Part shown: piece by piece, positions 50,867-63,344 of the stretch
Numbering within the stretch: position 1 is the stretch's first letter
How the letters are laid out: each line of letters begins with the position of its first letter
Origin: Ascaris suum
Taxonomy: Eukaryota > Nematoda > Chromadorea > Rhabditida > Ascarididae
Direction of reading: 5' to 3'
Length of the DNA stretch: 64,000 nt
Assembly: GCA_013433145.1 (NCBI GenBank)
Contig: CM024174.1
Span: 6,604,336-6,668,335, forward strand
Program-made: the position numbers and the translations under genes
The notes under the pieces: model-generated
What the model was told of the DNA's origin: nothing
Seen by the model: only the letters and a program-made list of their open reading frames with translations
The model's database searches: none

Positions 50867-53800
50867 GTAAACGGATTGATTTCGATTATCGATTATGTCT
50901 TCTATAGAGATAAAGCATAGATCCATCTAGCACATCGATACTAGCTGATGAGATGTAACGTTTTGGCTGCTTTATTTCGAAATAAGTTGGAGTGATGATC
51001 CAGAAGTGTTCAGGACTTTAAAGAACAGAGAGAAGATTTTCGGTAATAAAGTTAAGGCATAGTTTTTTTTTTACTTTCTCCAAAAAAGACGAACGTTTCG
51101 AAAATTTTGCCAAAAGATCACAATCTTTTCCTGTTGGAAGAAAACGATTTAAGAGTGAGTTCTTCTTTTCCTCTCCTCGTCCTCTCTGATTGTTTTAATG
51201 AATGAAAATATTGTAGATTGAGTCATAGTCGTTTGATGTTTTTCTTATATGGATAAAAACTTCCTCAATACGTGTCTCCACACAGGCCATGGCCGTTTTC
51301 CTTTTTCGAAGTGCGCTCGTTGACATAAGTTTGCATCTGACTGTTTCGGATTCCGGCAGGGTCTCTAATTCAGTGGTCGACATTAACTGCCGATTCGTTA
51401 GTAGAGGTTGAAATTAAGTTGACAAGAAGGTGAACACCGAGACAATTGCTCATCACTGGCGATTGTTCATTTCGCTGGCAGTCGCTAGTGAAGTGCAGAT
51501 TCTGAAGCCTAATCATCACTTAATACTGCCGTGTTGTCACGAAGATCCTCTCGCTGCCTTCAAAGGTTCAGAAAAAGATCTCCTATCCTCTCTTATTCTA
51601 TGAAATCCAATAAATTTCATATGTTTTCACTGGAAATAATGAATATCTATGTTCCATGTTACAATAATTGAGTTTTTCAACTCTCTGTAGTTTTCTATAT
51701 ATAATAGCATTGACGTTGTAGTGAATGGAGGCCGTGCTATCCACGACTGTGTGCCTATCACGATTGCCAAAGTTTGGCTGCGGCGTGGGGTCTAGGCCCT
51801 CCGACCACCTCAATCGAACCCCGTCCTACTGGCGCCTCGCAGGCACAGAGCCCATGCGAGGACGACGCTGGTGATGGGAAATACAACGATCTCCTCGATA
51901 ACTGTCCTTCATTTAGGTTCGTCCTTATGTGTTTCTAATGTATAATACACTGGGTTTTTTTTTGCTGAACACGGGTAAACTGGTACGAAGGGGAAGTTTT
52001 GAAGCTTATTTGATGTACTAAGCCGTATCATCTAGGTTTTAATATTATTTTATGTGGTTTGTTTACACTTTTGGTATGTTACTGATGATACGTTCAATAT
52101 TTAAATCCTCAGCTTTCGTTACGGTGATTGTAATTTCACATTAAATTGCGACTGCAATAAACGCGTTCATTAGCGGTTGCAATGTAGCCGTGATCCAGAG
52201 TAAAATTGGCACTCTCTTGTTTCTTATTGCTCTCCTTCTTGAAGAACGTTTCTTTTTAATGATATCGTTGTCCGCATAAATCTTAGCAATTGTATGTGGT
52301 ATATTCAGGAATGAGCTGGGTGGCGAGCCAATCCGGCGATTGGCGCTCACGCGTCGAAGTCCTGAAGCGGCAAGCGAGGGACCAAGATCGGAGCACGAGA
52401 CGTGGCAACGAGAACAGACGGCAGCCGAATCGGCCATTCTGGAAGATGTCAGTAACGTGTACCTAGGCGGCAGGTAATTCATTGCCGCCTTTTTAAAATA
52501 TTATTTCATATCGTCTTGATTTCTGACTGGCTCTCACTTACCTTTTATCACTTTTGGATTAGGTCATGGTCTCTGTTGTCATCACACTGGGTTCCTTTTT
52601 CCATTTATGATTTTTGCAGTTCCTTTTTTGAGGGTTTCACTTTGAGAATGGTATTCCAGTGTTTTCTCTATTTTTGGAAGCTTTTTCCCGATTCCCTTGA
52701 AAGTCTTATTTTTAAGACAAGAGACCAAGCATACTTAAATTGCTTCATAATCGTTTTCATTTGAAGTTTGCATTGCATGATGAAATCCACTATGTAATGA
52801 TAGTTAAGGTTGTGTGCGGCCCGCCAGCCAAAGATCGTCATCGAACCACAGGACATCGGTTCCTATTATTATAGGCATTGCTTCGTAGGGAGACGTGAGT
52901 TCATTCTTTTCTGGAAGTTTGTTGATGCTTAGAAAATAGCCCGACATTATTCACCGTGCATTATTCTCTGTACATTTCTGCTATTCATTCAACAATACAG
53001 CCATCACTTACAATTCTGTCGGATCTCATCGTTACTTTTGTCATGTCTGATTTCTAATAATTTTCCATCTAAATTTCGCCAGAAAAGACATTTTATATGA
53101 CTAAAAACATCAGGCTTATATCGGAGGAAATTTTTCAAATAGTGGAACCGCGATTGGAACCCCCAAAAACAGCAGTTTCGGCACGAACTCCAGCACTTAG
53201 CCAAATCTGCGGACCGCACTGGAAATGTGGAAATTAGCGGAACTGCCTAATCCGAAACTCGCAGTTCTGTTGCATCCCTGATAAAGAAACACTTGAAGAA
53301 CCGAGCAGTGCGAGAATTGAAGTGAATGGAAATGTTCGTTTTGCAGCACATTCAAATTACTTTGGCATGGAGGAGAATGTTGGTCCCATAGCGGTATCGA
53401 TGATTCGCGAGAATGTGGAACGCAAAGAGACCGATGGAATTCATTCGATGGCTATCTACAGAATGATTGTTCGAATTAGCGACGTTAGTCCTTTCTCGTT
53501 GCATTCTTCATTCGCTTTTGCTGCTCATCGGCAGTGATCATTGATTTCTTTTTCTGCTTGAATATGAAGTAACTGAGCAGCAAAGTCCTTCCTGTTGGTA
53601 GGTATTATTTCACTGGAAAGGTAGCTTTACTTGTGCTGAATAAAGAAATAGTTGCGCGGAGCCGTCATAGTTTCGTCGATGCAGCATTCGTATAGAAAGA
53701 ATAGAGATTGTGAAGTGGCACAGCTTTGGATAAAAGTAAATATGCGTTGTCTTCATAAATACCTTCCCACTTCTTTTTTCACAGATTACTAATCCGCAGT

Positions 53801-56800
53801 GATATCGTCGTAGCAGAGTTTATCGTACAATAGTCTTCCTCAAAAATGGTGCAGTGCTCTACCTAGACCACCTTTGCAAAAACCGAATGTCCTCCAATTA
53901 TGCAATACTATTGTCATAGGATTGTGCAACGCGCTATCAAGTACTTTGGTCAAAAAGCATTACGTTAATATATGTACCGTACTGTATATACCTCGCTTTT
54001 TTACATGCATGAATAAGATGACAGATTAATTTAAAGTTTTCCACAAAGAAGACCTCTATGTTTGCCCTTATTTTGAGCCTTTAAGAAGAAATACTTCATC
54101 AACATCGTCCTTGACATGAAGGTAGCAGCACTTCATTGCGTAGCAGACCAAGTTCCGATACCGTTGAGCATTACTAAACAACCTAATGCATAAAAATAGT
54201 CTGTGGCCAGCTGTATTCTCCTGAACTTCCTTCCATATGTCCCTCACCAGTGCACTGACTTCTGTTCAGCATACACCTGCCTGCAGACTTTCGTCAGCGT
54301 TTGTGTCATGGCAGGGGCTATGCAGCCTAGTACCTTCTGTATTTGCACATCAAGCCACATTATTTTCTTTACCTCTTCAAAATCATATATTTCATTCATA
54401 TTGGTCTCAAAGATATCGTCTTCTGAACTTATAGAATTGCCATCATCTTCGTCATCGGAAGTGGTTACGGCCGTTTCCTCTTCGCATTTTTTTTCTTTTG
54501 GAAAGCTCAGCATCTCGTACTTTTTCGAAACCTTCCACGTTTGTGCTTTTGTGAATTACCACTCTGTATATCAACGATTCGCCTGCGCTGTTCAGAATTT
54601 CCAGATAGCTCATTTAACTTTCAACGCAATAAGATGTCCCGGTAATTTCTTCAGACCACAAAAAGCATTTTGGGAGATTCGTCTTCAGCATAATGAATGT
54701 TTGGCGCAATAGATGAATCCTTGATATACCTTCCGTTTCAAATGTTAACAACGACTCAGATCCGAATTGACGCTTTCACGTCCGCCATAGTCTGCTCCTT
54801 GATCTTTTTCAGTCATTCTTCTGTAAGGAAGCAAAGACCTTTTCTACGCAATCCTGGCGTCCTTTAACATATTCTGCGCTTTTCTGGCGTTGTTGGCTGT
54901 GCATATGCCTTATCGAGCATTTCTGAGAGCAAAGTTCTTTCTTCAGCTCTGCATATTCGGGTTCATTCTACGCTTTCAGATGCAATACTTTACATCTGCA
55001 TATGTAAAACACTTGCAATCACCCTGAATCACTTCACAAAGCGAGGTGCGATGGGCAACGGTTTCTGTTCTATTGCTGCTTAGTTGGAGGGCTACTTATT
55101 TCGAGAAGATTTTATGACAGAAGCCCTGCAAAGCTGAGAACAGAGAAATGCGATCATAAATGAGAATAAGGCGTAAATATCCTGAAGCTAGTTCCGTTTT
55201 TTCGCATGTGTGCAATACCTTGAAAGTCTTTCTGATTTTCAAGAAATTCTTTCATGAAAAACCGCCGTTCAGATCAGCAATTCATCGGGACTATAATATG
55301 AAGTGATCAAGCAAATATATTTCTCTTCAGAGCCGAACCAAACATTGTATGAACATTATTGCTGCGTAATATTTTAGAGTCAAAAGAACGACAAATACTT
55401 CAAGATTGCCTTCAAACTGTGCACGTCCGGGTTTTTCCTTGCCAAGCTTCTTTGCATAGGAGGAACGGAGTACAGATCAAAAGGGCAATAAGAAAATAGA
55501 CTGTTGAAAGTAGGGAAAATACAGAAAAGAGATGGACGCAGAATAATGCCGCTCGTCTGTTGATGTCATTGAAGTTTTACAACAATAGACTCAACCCCTC
55601 ATTTTCAACAAACAATTCGCAAATAAATAAATATACATTGAGACTCAGCGCTCAAAATTGAAGCTACAAAAGCGCAATAACGCCACTAATTCTATACTGA
55701 GGAAAAAACTAGATTACGTTTCAGATACAAATGTGATCGAGGAATTACACGATTTACGTTACTTTTCCCGAAAAAACTAGAACACCACTGCGCCTGTACC
55801 GCTGTTCATGAATCAGATCACGCAGTGCTTATGCATTTCTTGTGGCTTCAGATTTGACACAACATTGTGTCGTACTTGTTATGAGTAGAGATATGGCATG
55901 AAAGATGCAACACCTCTCGATACAGTGACGTTTCTGTTGGTTATAATCTTTCGAGTGTAAAATGACCATCGCTACCATATGTTTAACTGTTGTGAAACAC
56001 TGTAGAATTTTGCAAATTTATCACTTTCGAGGTAGAGGGCGCTTATCTATTGAGAGCCTTATCCCTTCCTATCACTGTGGCGGTCGCCTGCAATCTGTGA
56101 AGTGAAATTGCACGGTATTTAGGTACGAACAATGCGGGTTGCCGTTCCTGAAGAGGCGATAACGGATGGCAATGAGCAAAGAAGTAACCGATCCGTGACC
56201 AAGGAGTTACTGGATGTCGTCTGCCCTCAGGTGCACTTCGCATGCCTTCGACCAGCAGCGCCCTCTACTCGTGTCGAAGATATTCTGCTTAAAATCGACG
56301 AACAGGTGGTCACTATTAACAACTTCCTTGTTTTGTTTTTTTTAGTACAGGTGCTGTCTTTGGCAGACAGCAGTAAAGAACGGATTAATGAGGTTGCTAT
56401 TGTGTTCACTTCTGTATTGCATCGAAGGCTTTGTTGAGCATAAGAAAACTGCAATGACAGTTTATTGCATAGGTGCAATTTTGAATTCAGTGCTTTTCTC
56501 TCATCTTCACCAACTATAAAGCGAAATGAGATTCGACCATATTCTTCGAGAGCTGTTTCTAATCCATCTGTGAGACCCTATAGCATAATCCTTCCAGCAA
56601 CCTCTCGTCTTACTACCTTACTCTTCTTGTTGTCAAAAACAGTCTTATATAAAGTTTTAATCTGTTTGTGATTTACCAGCGCATTTCTCGTTGAATAAAT
56701 CGATCGCCGTCTTCTCGATGAACCGTTTCACTTTTTTCAGCCAATATATACGAGGTATAAAGTTGGTGTTATGTATTGTGGACCTGGACAGTCTACCGAG

Positions 56801-59800
56801 GAACAAATGTATAACAATGGTTAGTGCATTGCTCTCGCAGCGTTCGATTTCACTATCTGAACATTTTTGATGTATTTCGCATTAAAGCCCTTTTGCCGTC
56901 ATTCCGACGCATTCTTATCCACTCTTATCATTATTGCATTCTTACCTTTCCATGTCACTACAAATAAGAACAAAGAGTGCAGGTGCTTTTTGATTGTGGG
57001 AATGTGTTAACTATATATGCGTTGTTTCACTTAAAAGTACTGCAGTAACATGTTCCGTTGCCGATAGCACATATTGTTGTGCTGTTTTTAATGTGCAACA
57101 TCTATAATTATCGTTTTAATTTGTCGCAAACTGTACTATATATAATGCCGTCTACAGCAGTGCATTTAAGTGGCAAACTGATGTGCCTGAAATGTTATGT
57201 GCAAAATTGTCAAAAGGTGAAATAACGCATTTTTAGAGCATTCATCCCCGGCATTCGAGGAATTCTTGGATTTCCTGGGGCAGCGGGTGCGTTTGAAGGG
57301 CTTTGATCAATACAAAGGTGGATTGGATATTCGTGGCGATACGACTGGCACACATTCGGTGTATGCTGAATATCAGGCACATGAAATAATGTTCCATGTG
57401 TCTACACTACTGCCGTTTACGCCAAGCAATAGGCAACAGGTTGGATTCAAAGTCTGTAATGATGTCTCGAAAAGTGGTTTGATTTAATTGGCGATGCGAC
57501 CGTATGATGTTTCTTGGAGGGATTAATGCACGGCAATTATTTTTTCATGATTAAGCCACTCGGTGGTTGTTCCAACCAAATGAGCAAAATGTAAGTTACC
57601 ATGGTGTGGAGGGGCGATACCTCATGAGAATGAATGTTTCAGTTGGCTCGCAAGCGTCACATCGGAAACGATATGGTGACGGTGATCTTCCAAGAACCGG
57701 GTGCGTTGCCATTCAGTCCGATCACGGTACGGTCTCACTTCCAGCATGTCTTCATCATCGTTCGTGTCAATCAACCATGCACCGATGACGTCACCTACAC
57801 GTATGTTCATTTCTACTGCATTGCTCTTTAGAAAGAGTCACAAGCATAAATTCACAAGTTGGCGCCTTATCGATCGCCGTGTTTCGATGCTGAAGGAATA
57901 TTTTTGAAGGATCGCAGTGTCGCGTGCAAAGGACGTGCCTGCTTTCGGGCCACCACTGCCAGCTGGAGCCACTTATCCAAAATGTGCCGAATTCCACGAT
58001 TTCCTACTAACAAAAAGTATGTCTTGCTTTTTCTTGGACGTTACCTGAGGTGATGCCTTATGTCGAGTTCGTGAAGGCTCTTACTTAGTGAGAGCAGAAT
58101 TTTGCAAATATATTAGATGCTTCGAATTAATTTCTTCTTTGTACAGCATTTTTGTTTCAGTTAAAGTATAATATACGCTAATAATTAACTGTATGTTGCA
58201 GTAATAAATGCAGAGAATGCGGTGCATCGTTCGAAGAAGTTTGCAGCAATGGCCGCTAGAACCCGTAGAGAGGCACTTAAAGAGCTCGTCGAAAATTTCG
58301 CGAGTGCACATCCTAACGAAGGACCATCCAGAATCGCTAGTCAGTTTTGAAGTGTTTTCATATCAAAATCTGCATTTTTAAATCATACGATATCCTCGCC
58401 TCAAAAGTCATTCACAATGTTGGCACTGCAATAGAGGCAGCCTGAGCGGAATCCTAACACCTTTCTGTTCACCACTATGCGGTAAGTGCCTGTGACAATA
58501 TTTCATTTCACAAAATCTTTCCGCCCAGCATCTCTTTCATCGCTTTAAAAAGTTTTTAAGAGCGGAGTGACTCGGAGCTTCAGAGACCTCACCTTCACTT
58601 CCACTTCTTTCAGTTTTATTTCTCCCTTTACTACGTTTTTTTTGATGAAGTTGTCTTTGCGCTAGGTAAGGATAATTATAAGTATGGTTCAGGTCGTTTT
58701 TTGGGTGGTTCGGTAAAGCGCAAAGAGCGGGTCACACCACGACCGATGATCGGAGAGTGTATACGAGGTGCGTTGTCGTGGTTGGTCGATGTGCACGACC
58801 ATTCGATGAATCAGCGTGTCACATGCGTACTTGGAGTATCTGCAGAAACCATCGTTCTTCTAGAGAAGCCCTCTGGAGCGGTCATCTTTGCGACCCCAAC
58901 ACATTCGTTGCTCGGGTGGGCCAACACCGATATGGGGTTTGCCTTTTTACTAATAAGTGTTTTTTAAATTTCCTCTATATAGAAGACGAGTCTGAACAGA
59001 AAAAATGTTTTAATCAAATATCTTTGAAAGAAGGAATATTCATTTTAAATTCAGAATGATCACTGATTCTGTCAGGTTTTCTCATCTTCTGCTGATCAAG
59101 ATCTCATTTATCGTTGTTGTACTTAAGCTACTCTTGAGGTTATTGTTCTCCTACTTAGTATTCGACCAGTGGCGATCTTCCAGTTTAGTGGTTATGCTTG
59201 AATGACGTTTGTGCTTAACCACCTGCGTGGAGGATATTTTTTGGATATGAGGGAAACGGGCGATTGTTGTCTCATTCAAATTCGTCACTTCTTTCGTTTC
59301 CTGTCCTCATCGCTCTTCAATGAGTGCATTCATTCATTTTTAGATTGAAAATCTACTACGATCACGGGCAAATGTTGCTTATGCGTTGTTGTACGACGGA
59401 CAGCTCCGACAAGGAACTGATGACTCTTCTTCGTAGGCTTGAGTGCGTCACTAAAGGTAATTTAATGCAATTTGATAAGCGGTTTGGGACGAATTTGTTG
59501 TAACCCACGTGCTTATAACATTCAGTGTTAATTTATCAATATTTTCCTCATTGTGAACAAATATTTGACCTTCGGTCGAAATTTGAAGCGACGTTTTGTG
59601 ATCTGTTTTTATCTTTGGAATCAGGCCAATTTTTTCAGTGCAAACAGTGGCAACTGTTTTTTGTGAGCACTTCACACGACATTCATGTTATGCGGTTGTC
59701 AGCAGCCCTTAAAAGCAGGCTCAGTGATGTTCTCGAGCCGTGCATCATCCTATTAATGCCTATATGAACTAAAAATTCTAGGAGGTTTTCATTCACCTCG

Positions 59801-62800
59801 TGAAGTTGGTAAAAAGGGGTTTGGCAAAAGAGCAGGCATAGATAATAAGTAACATATGTAGCATGCACTATTGCAGGCGATGAGGCAAAAGAGATAATAT
59901 TCCGCAGAGCGAAGGCTTCCGATAGCCTCGGTTTTCACCTCGAAGATGAAGGAGTTGTAACTGAGGTGGAGATGTATCAGACGGCATGGAAGTCGGGCTT
60001 GCGGCAAGGATCACGCATTGTTGAGGTAATTCTTTCTTTCTTTCATTTAGTAGCGTGTTACAAAGGGCCTCTTTCACATTGATGCCTTATTTCGTTTCCT
60101 CTCTGTTCCTCATTTAATTAGACGCAAGAGCTCAAACAGTTTGTAATTCGTCATTTTTAAGGAACAGTGGAATAAAGTCTCCCAACCAGACAGAATTTTT
60201 GTGAAGTTGAATTTAAATTTACCACTTGGCTTTAATCGATTTTTTTCGTTACACCAACAGTCTTAGAATCGAAACACAAACCGTCTTCGTTTGCCCATCA
60301 CAACAGAATTCAACGCAACTGCATTGCTAACACTTTATTCGATAATTCTGCAGTGATATTTTCTTTTTTTTTCGGCTTTTTTCCTTAATTTTTGTAACTT
60401 CGAACTATTCGAAGTGTTTTCTCGTTTGCTCACTTGAAAATTGGGATTTAAATCCTGTTGATATTAAGGGGCTGTAAATGCCATAAAACAAATTGCTCAC
60501 AAAGAAGGCTTTATGCGGCGGCCTAAAGAAAATGAATTTTGTTGCGGTTTAGAATATGCAATAACGTTTGCTAAAATATAATCATAAACGGCAACAATAT
60601 CAAGCACTACGATACTACTTTTATATGCTCTCTGCTAATTTGCGTTTGCAATGGGCGTGGCGGAGAGGTTATATCTCTTTAGATTATCTTTGTCTTTCTC
60701 TTTGTCTCTCTGAGGTGATTGTGCGCAAGGAACCACAGATGGTAGAATGCCCTTGTTAGTTACGCCGTATGATGATTTTTCGATTAATTTCAGTAAAAAA
60801 GCTGAAATAAGCTAAAACTTTTTCACGCGTCTTCCAGTCGAGCGACTCGTATTTTTATTGATCGGATCATAGAAGACGGATCTTTTGCATATATTTATGT
60901 GAGAGCAGTTGGATTAATTAAGACATGGAAAGAAGTTTGTGTGTGTTTTGTTACGTTTCGGCGATGTGCGGTGACGGTGTGCAAAGTTGGAAAATGTGTA
61001 CCGCGTTGCTTTCGCGGCGCGTTATCTCTCTTGGTTTTAGATTGATGGTCAGCCGGTGATAATATTAAGCCACGAGGAGATATGCCAACTACTTGCACAA
61101 AGGACCGCACTACGGTTGATGATGATTTCACCCGCACAGGACGGCTCTCCGAGAAGAGGATGCGAGGACCCGCATTGTCCTGCCGTGAAAGGACACGACA
61201 ACTTCATGCTAACGCCCGACTCGTTCGCTAAACAACCTAAAAGGTTCGCCATTCATCCGTTCCGGCAATTTCATCGCTGATATCGATCGGTTGACATTAC
61301 GGATGCTTCTTCCACACTCTGTTTGTAATACCTGCAAATTCTTCTTCTGCTTCTGCAGTTGCGCTAAATTTATTAAAGGTTTGGTCTTTTATTGAGGTGT
61401 TTCTTTATATTTCAGCTATCAAGAACTGTTCAAGACAAAGAACGTTCATATGAGGAGAATAGAGCAATGGAGCTCGCAAGGCAGTGGAAGCAGCATCGAG
61501 GAGCGATCAGCAAAGCCAACTAAAAACGCACAGGTGGGTTTCATGAAATTATTGCCGAGTAATCCTTTATTTCTCTCATCGTTCTATTGTTCTGAAAGGT
61601 TTTATCGTTATAGTCGATCCTCTTCGCGGTAGTACCGTTGCATACAGTCGACTTGTGATTGCAAAGCTTCCATTGTTGCAGATTTTGCATTATCGTTTAA
61701 ATTTATTACTAAAGGCGATGAAAAGTTGAAATAGAGGTGTTAGTCGTATAGATATTATTTTCCATCCCGTTGATAATTCCACCTCAGATGAGCCTCTTTA
61801 TAACCTTAGAAAATTTTAAGTTATTGCTGGCCATTTTTTCCGCCCTGCAAACCACAAAAAGTTTCTTTTCTAAAGTGGATTCTCTCTAGCGCTGCTGGTT
61901 TCTTATTTCGCTTTTTTTGTCTGCTACCTTGTTCTTTGCGATTTCTATGCAACTGCCTCCTCAATTAAAGAGTAAAAAAGAGGGTCACTTTTTTGGCAAT
62001 CATTCGCTGATAGTAAACCAAATTAAAATAATGAGTAATAATAAGTATTTAGAGTATTATTTCAGAGAAAATCGAATGAAATGAAACAATGATCAGCAAG
62101 GGATTATTTCTCCGCGCATATTTCGCGAAGCCTGCCCCCCACCCTCCCCCCTCCCAAATGTCCTATCTCATCCCCTTCTTATCACCCATGCAAGTTTTAT
62201 TGTTGATAATTTAATCTTGGCCATTCAACGGTGTGACGCAACCGACTTAGTGAAAATCTCGTATTCTTGGATTGTTTGAGTGATTCAGATTCATTTCGAT
62301 TCTGTATCCATGATAGAACCAATAACAGTGTAACTAATTCTGGGGAATCGAGAACTCCGTGGTCGGTTGTGTTGTTGCTTAGGGATTCGTTTCGTCTGTC
62401 CGTCGGGAGAGTCCTTTCAATCATGAATCACGACCATATCCTTATCATTATTAAGTTGCGCTACGTAAGGGTGTTTGTTATCATCGGCCCGAGCCGTTTC
62501 ACACAGAATTTCACAAACATATCGATGAATTGGAGGTGTTCATATCGGGAGGTCTTTAAGACTTTATTATCAGAAGTTTATATTTAGTGATGTTTCATCG
62601 ATTTCAGCTCGTTTCGGCTCGTATTACGAGTCCACGACGCTACGAAAACCACCGAGTCACTAGTTCAGATTATACTCAGTGAGTACCACTTACTTTATCT
62701 ACACTTTTATTTTATTACTCCTTCCTATTTTTAAAATTTTTTGCTGATGTTTTATGGGATGTTATTTTCTGAAAGATAAAACTAACACAGCACGCGTTCA

Positions 62801-63344
62801 AGAACAGAAGTGTGACTTTTCTCATAAATCTTCTTTGCCGCCATATCTTTCAATCCATATTGAATTAGTTTTCGATTTATATGATCTGATTGCAACTTTT
62901 CATGCAATGGCTCCCAAGAAAAGAAGTTTATTTGCAGTGGAGGAAAATAAGTGAGTTTGAGAGATTATTCCACCTCCCCCCTTCCCCTACTCTTCCAAAA
63001 AACGATATGAAGTAATGCTGTGCGGGATTTCCCGTTGGGAATTAACAACGATGACAGCATAAACGGTAGGAGGATTCCATTGGGAGGAAGGTGAGGGGAT
63101 GGAAAGGGAGCATGACGTTCCAAAATTATGGTCCGTTTGGTCGCAGTACTTCAAGGAGAACAGCTAAGCGGGGATCTGCCGCAGCCCATGTGAAGTTGCT
63201 TTCAGTTCACGAAGTGACTGATATTTAGGGTCATTATTTTTCAGTAGTTCGGGTGCAGCAATGGTTCCTCGAGTATTAAAGACGAAAAGGCTATGTGGAT
63301 CAGCGCATGCATACCTCTGTGAATTAATCCAGAGTCCATACAAT
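47818..63344 (+). CDS. sipa-1: SIPA1L/SPAR-type Rap GTPase-activating protein, 20 exons, 3' end off window
   Basis: Proteins of this family stimulate GTP hydrolysis by Rap GTPases and act as PDZ scaffolds at cell cortex or junctions. Exons I resolve: 47818-47920, 49615-49728, 49796-49880, 50540-50866, 52309-52473, 52809-52894, 53347-53483, 56123-56305, 56741-56819, 57237-57439, 57643-57800, 57910-58016, 58202-58339, 58693-58936, 59344-59456, 59877-60025, 61041-61243, 61416-61533, 62608-62678, 63245-63344. They sum to 2883 nt, exactly 961 codons, and every junction keeps phase. Order: Ser/Thr-rich N-terminus (1-72), SIPA1L-specific block with [13 protein letters not shown] (about 295-400), RapGAP (about 430-600), linker, PDZ (about 750-826), Ser-rich tail. 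The start is the first in-frame ATG after an upstream in-frame TAG. Exons 4-20 are strong; exon 3 and the 5' end are less sure. Vertebrate relatives are much longer at the C-terminus, so more exons are expected to the right. Confidence 0.9.
51720..51890. repeat. GC-rich island inside sipa-1 intron 4, probable dispersed repeat
   Basis: The segment is markedly richer in G and C than the surrounding intron (GGCCCTCCGACCACC, GGCGCCTCGCAGG). On the minus strand it carries GGGGTTCGATTG, a B-box-like string, and an open frame with [18 protein letters not shown]. It is not part of the sipa-1 reading frame. A transposon or SINE fragment is the likely reading. Confidence 0.35.
52309..56305 (+). CDS. 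sipa-1: sipa-1 exons 5-8, SIPA1L-conserved region before RapGAP
   Basis: Exon 5 (52309-52473) encodes an Arg/Glu-rich segment ([20 protein letters not shown]). Exon 6 (52809-52894) contains [16 protein letters not shown], which lines up with the family's aromatic segment just before the H-x-N-Y-F-G motif. Exon 7 (53347-53483) supplies [20 protein letters not shown], a near-diagnostic SIPA1/SIPA1L motif. Exon 8 (56123-56305) encodes [26 protein letters not shown] and [11 protein letters not shown], matching the family's 'ILEDAIPS... LKEVLE... LDEQ' stretch. This region corresponds to the dimerisation part of the RapGAP fold. Exon 6 uses an unusual acceptor (GTTAAG). Intron 7 is 2.6 kb, the largest between exons 5 and 20. 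Confidence 0.85.
54244..54733 (-). pseudogene. degraded acidic-protein ORF antisense in sipa-1 intron 7
   Basis: The minus-strand frame 54513-54244 reads [20 protein letters not shown], then an acidic run ([16 protein letters not shown]), then [20 protein letters not shown] and a stop. Upstream, coding-like fragments continue in other frames: [30 protein letters not shown], and [13 protein letters not shown]. Frameshifts and stops lie between them. The pattern (sensible charged peptide, shifting frames, no introns seen) suits a retrocopy or dead transposon ORF. I cannot name the parent. The 169-codon plus-strand frame over the same bases is its antisense shadow. Confidence 0.35.
56741..58339 (+). 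CDS. sipa-1: sipa-1 exons 9-13, RapGAP catalytic domain
   Basis: Exon 9 has [15 protein letters not shown]. Exon 10 has [32 protein letters not shown] and [12 protein letters not shown]. Exon 11 has [18 protein letters not shown] and [17 protein letters not shown]. Exon 12 has [20 protein letters not shown]. Exon 13 has [20 protein letters not shown]. These are the canonical RapGAP blocks in the expected order. The Asn of HIGND (residue 503 of this model) is the position that acts as the catalytic asparagine thumb in Rap1GAP, and it is intact, so activity is expected (inference). Exon 12 needs the acceptor TTTTGAAG to keep frame and to give TIAVSRAKD; other acceptors nearby break the frame. 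Confidence 0.93.
58693..61243 (+). CDS. sipa-1: sipa-1 exons 14-17, post-GAP domain and PDZ domain
   Basis: Exon 14 (58693-58936) encodes [20 protein letters not shown] and [20 protein letters not shown], then [12 protein letters not shown]. This matches the SIPA1L region 'GISNEFIVLIE... VVFNCSCRDVIGW'. Exon 15 (59344-59456) continues [16 protein letters not shown] and [15 protein letters not shown]. Exons 16-17 (59877-60025, 61041-61243) form the [23 protein letters not shown] (carboxylate-binding loop SLGF, residues 764-767), [40 protein letters not shown], then [10 protein letters not shown], which matches the family's '[11 protein letters not shown]'. The PDZ would bind C-terminal peptides of partner proteins; the partner is not predictable here. 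Confidence 0.93.
61416..63344 (+). CDS. sipa-1: sipa-1 exons 18-20, start of the C-terminal tail
   Basis: Exon 18 (61416-61533) encodes [20 protein letters not shown] then a Ser-rich stretch. It sits where vertebrate relatives have the basic, Trp-containing segment after the PDZ. Exon 19 (62608-62678) encodes [20 protein letters not shown]. Exon 20 (63245-63344) encodes [20 protein letters not shown] and [13 protein letters not shown], ending at a consensus GTAAGT donor in phase 0. All three have TTTCAG acceptors and phase-consistent boundaries, but similarity to relatives is low here, so they rest mainly on splice signals and open frame. No C-terminal coiled coil appears in the window; it would lie further right. 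Confidence 0.75.
62132..62156 (-). repeat. C-rich tract in sipa-1 intron 18, G-quadruplex candidate on the template strand
   Basis: C runs of 6, 3, 6 and 3 are separated by short spacers. Confidence 0.8.

Noticed and set aside
54203..54712. 169-codon plus-strand open frame, the longest in the window
   Set aside because: It lies in a sipa-1 intron and is Ser/Phe-rich. The opposite strand gives the more protein-like acidic sequence, so this is its antisense shadow.
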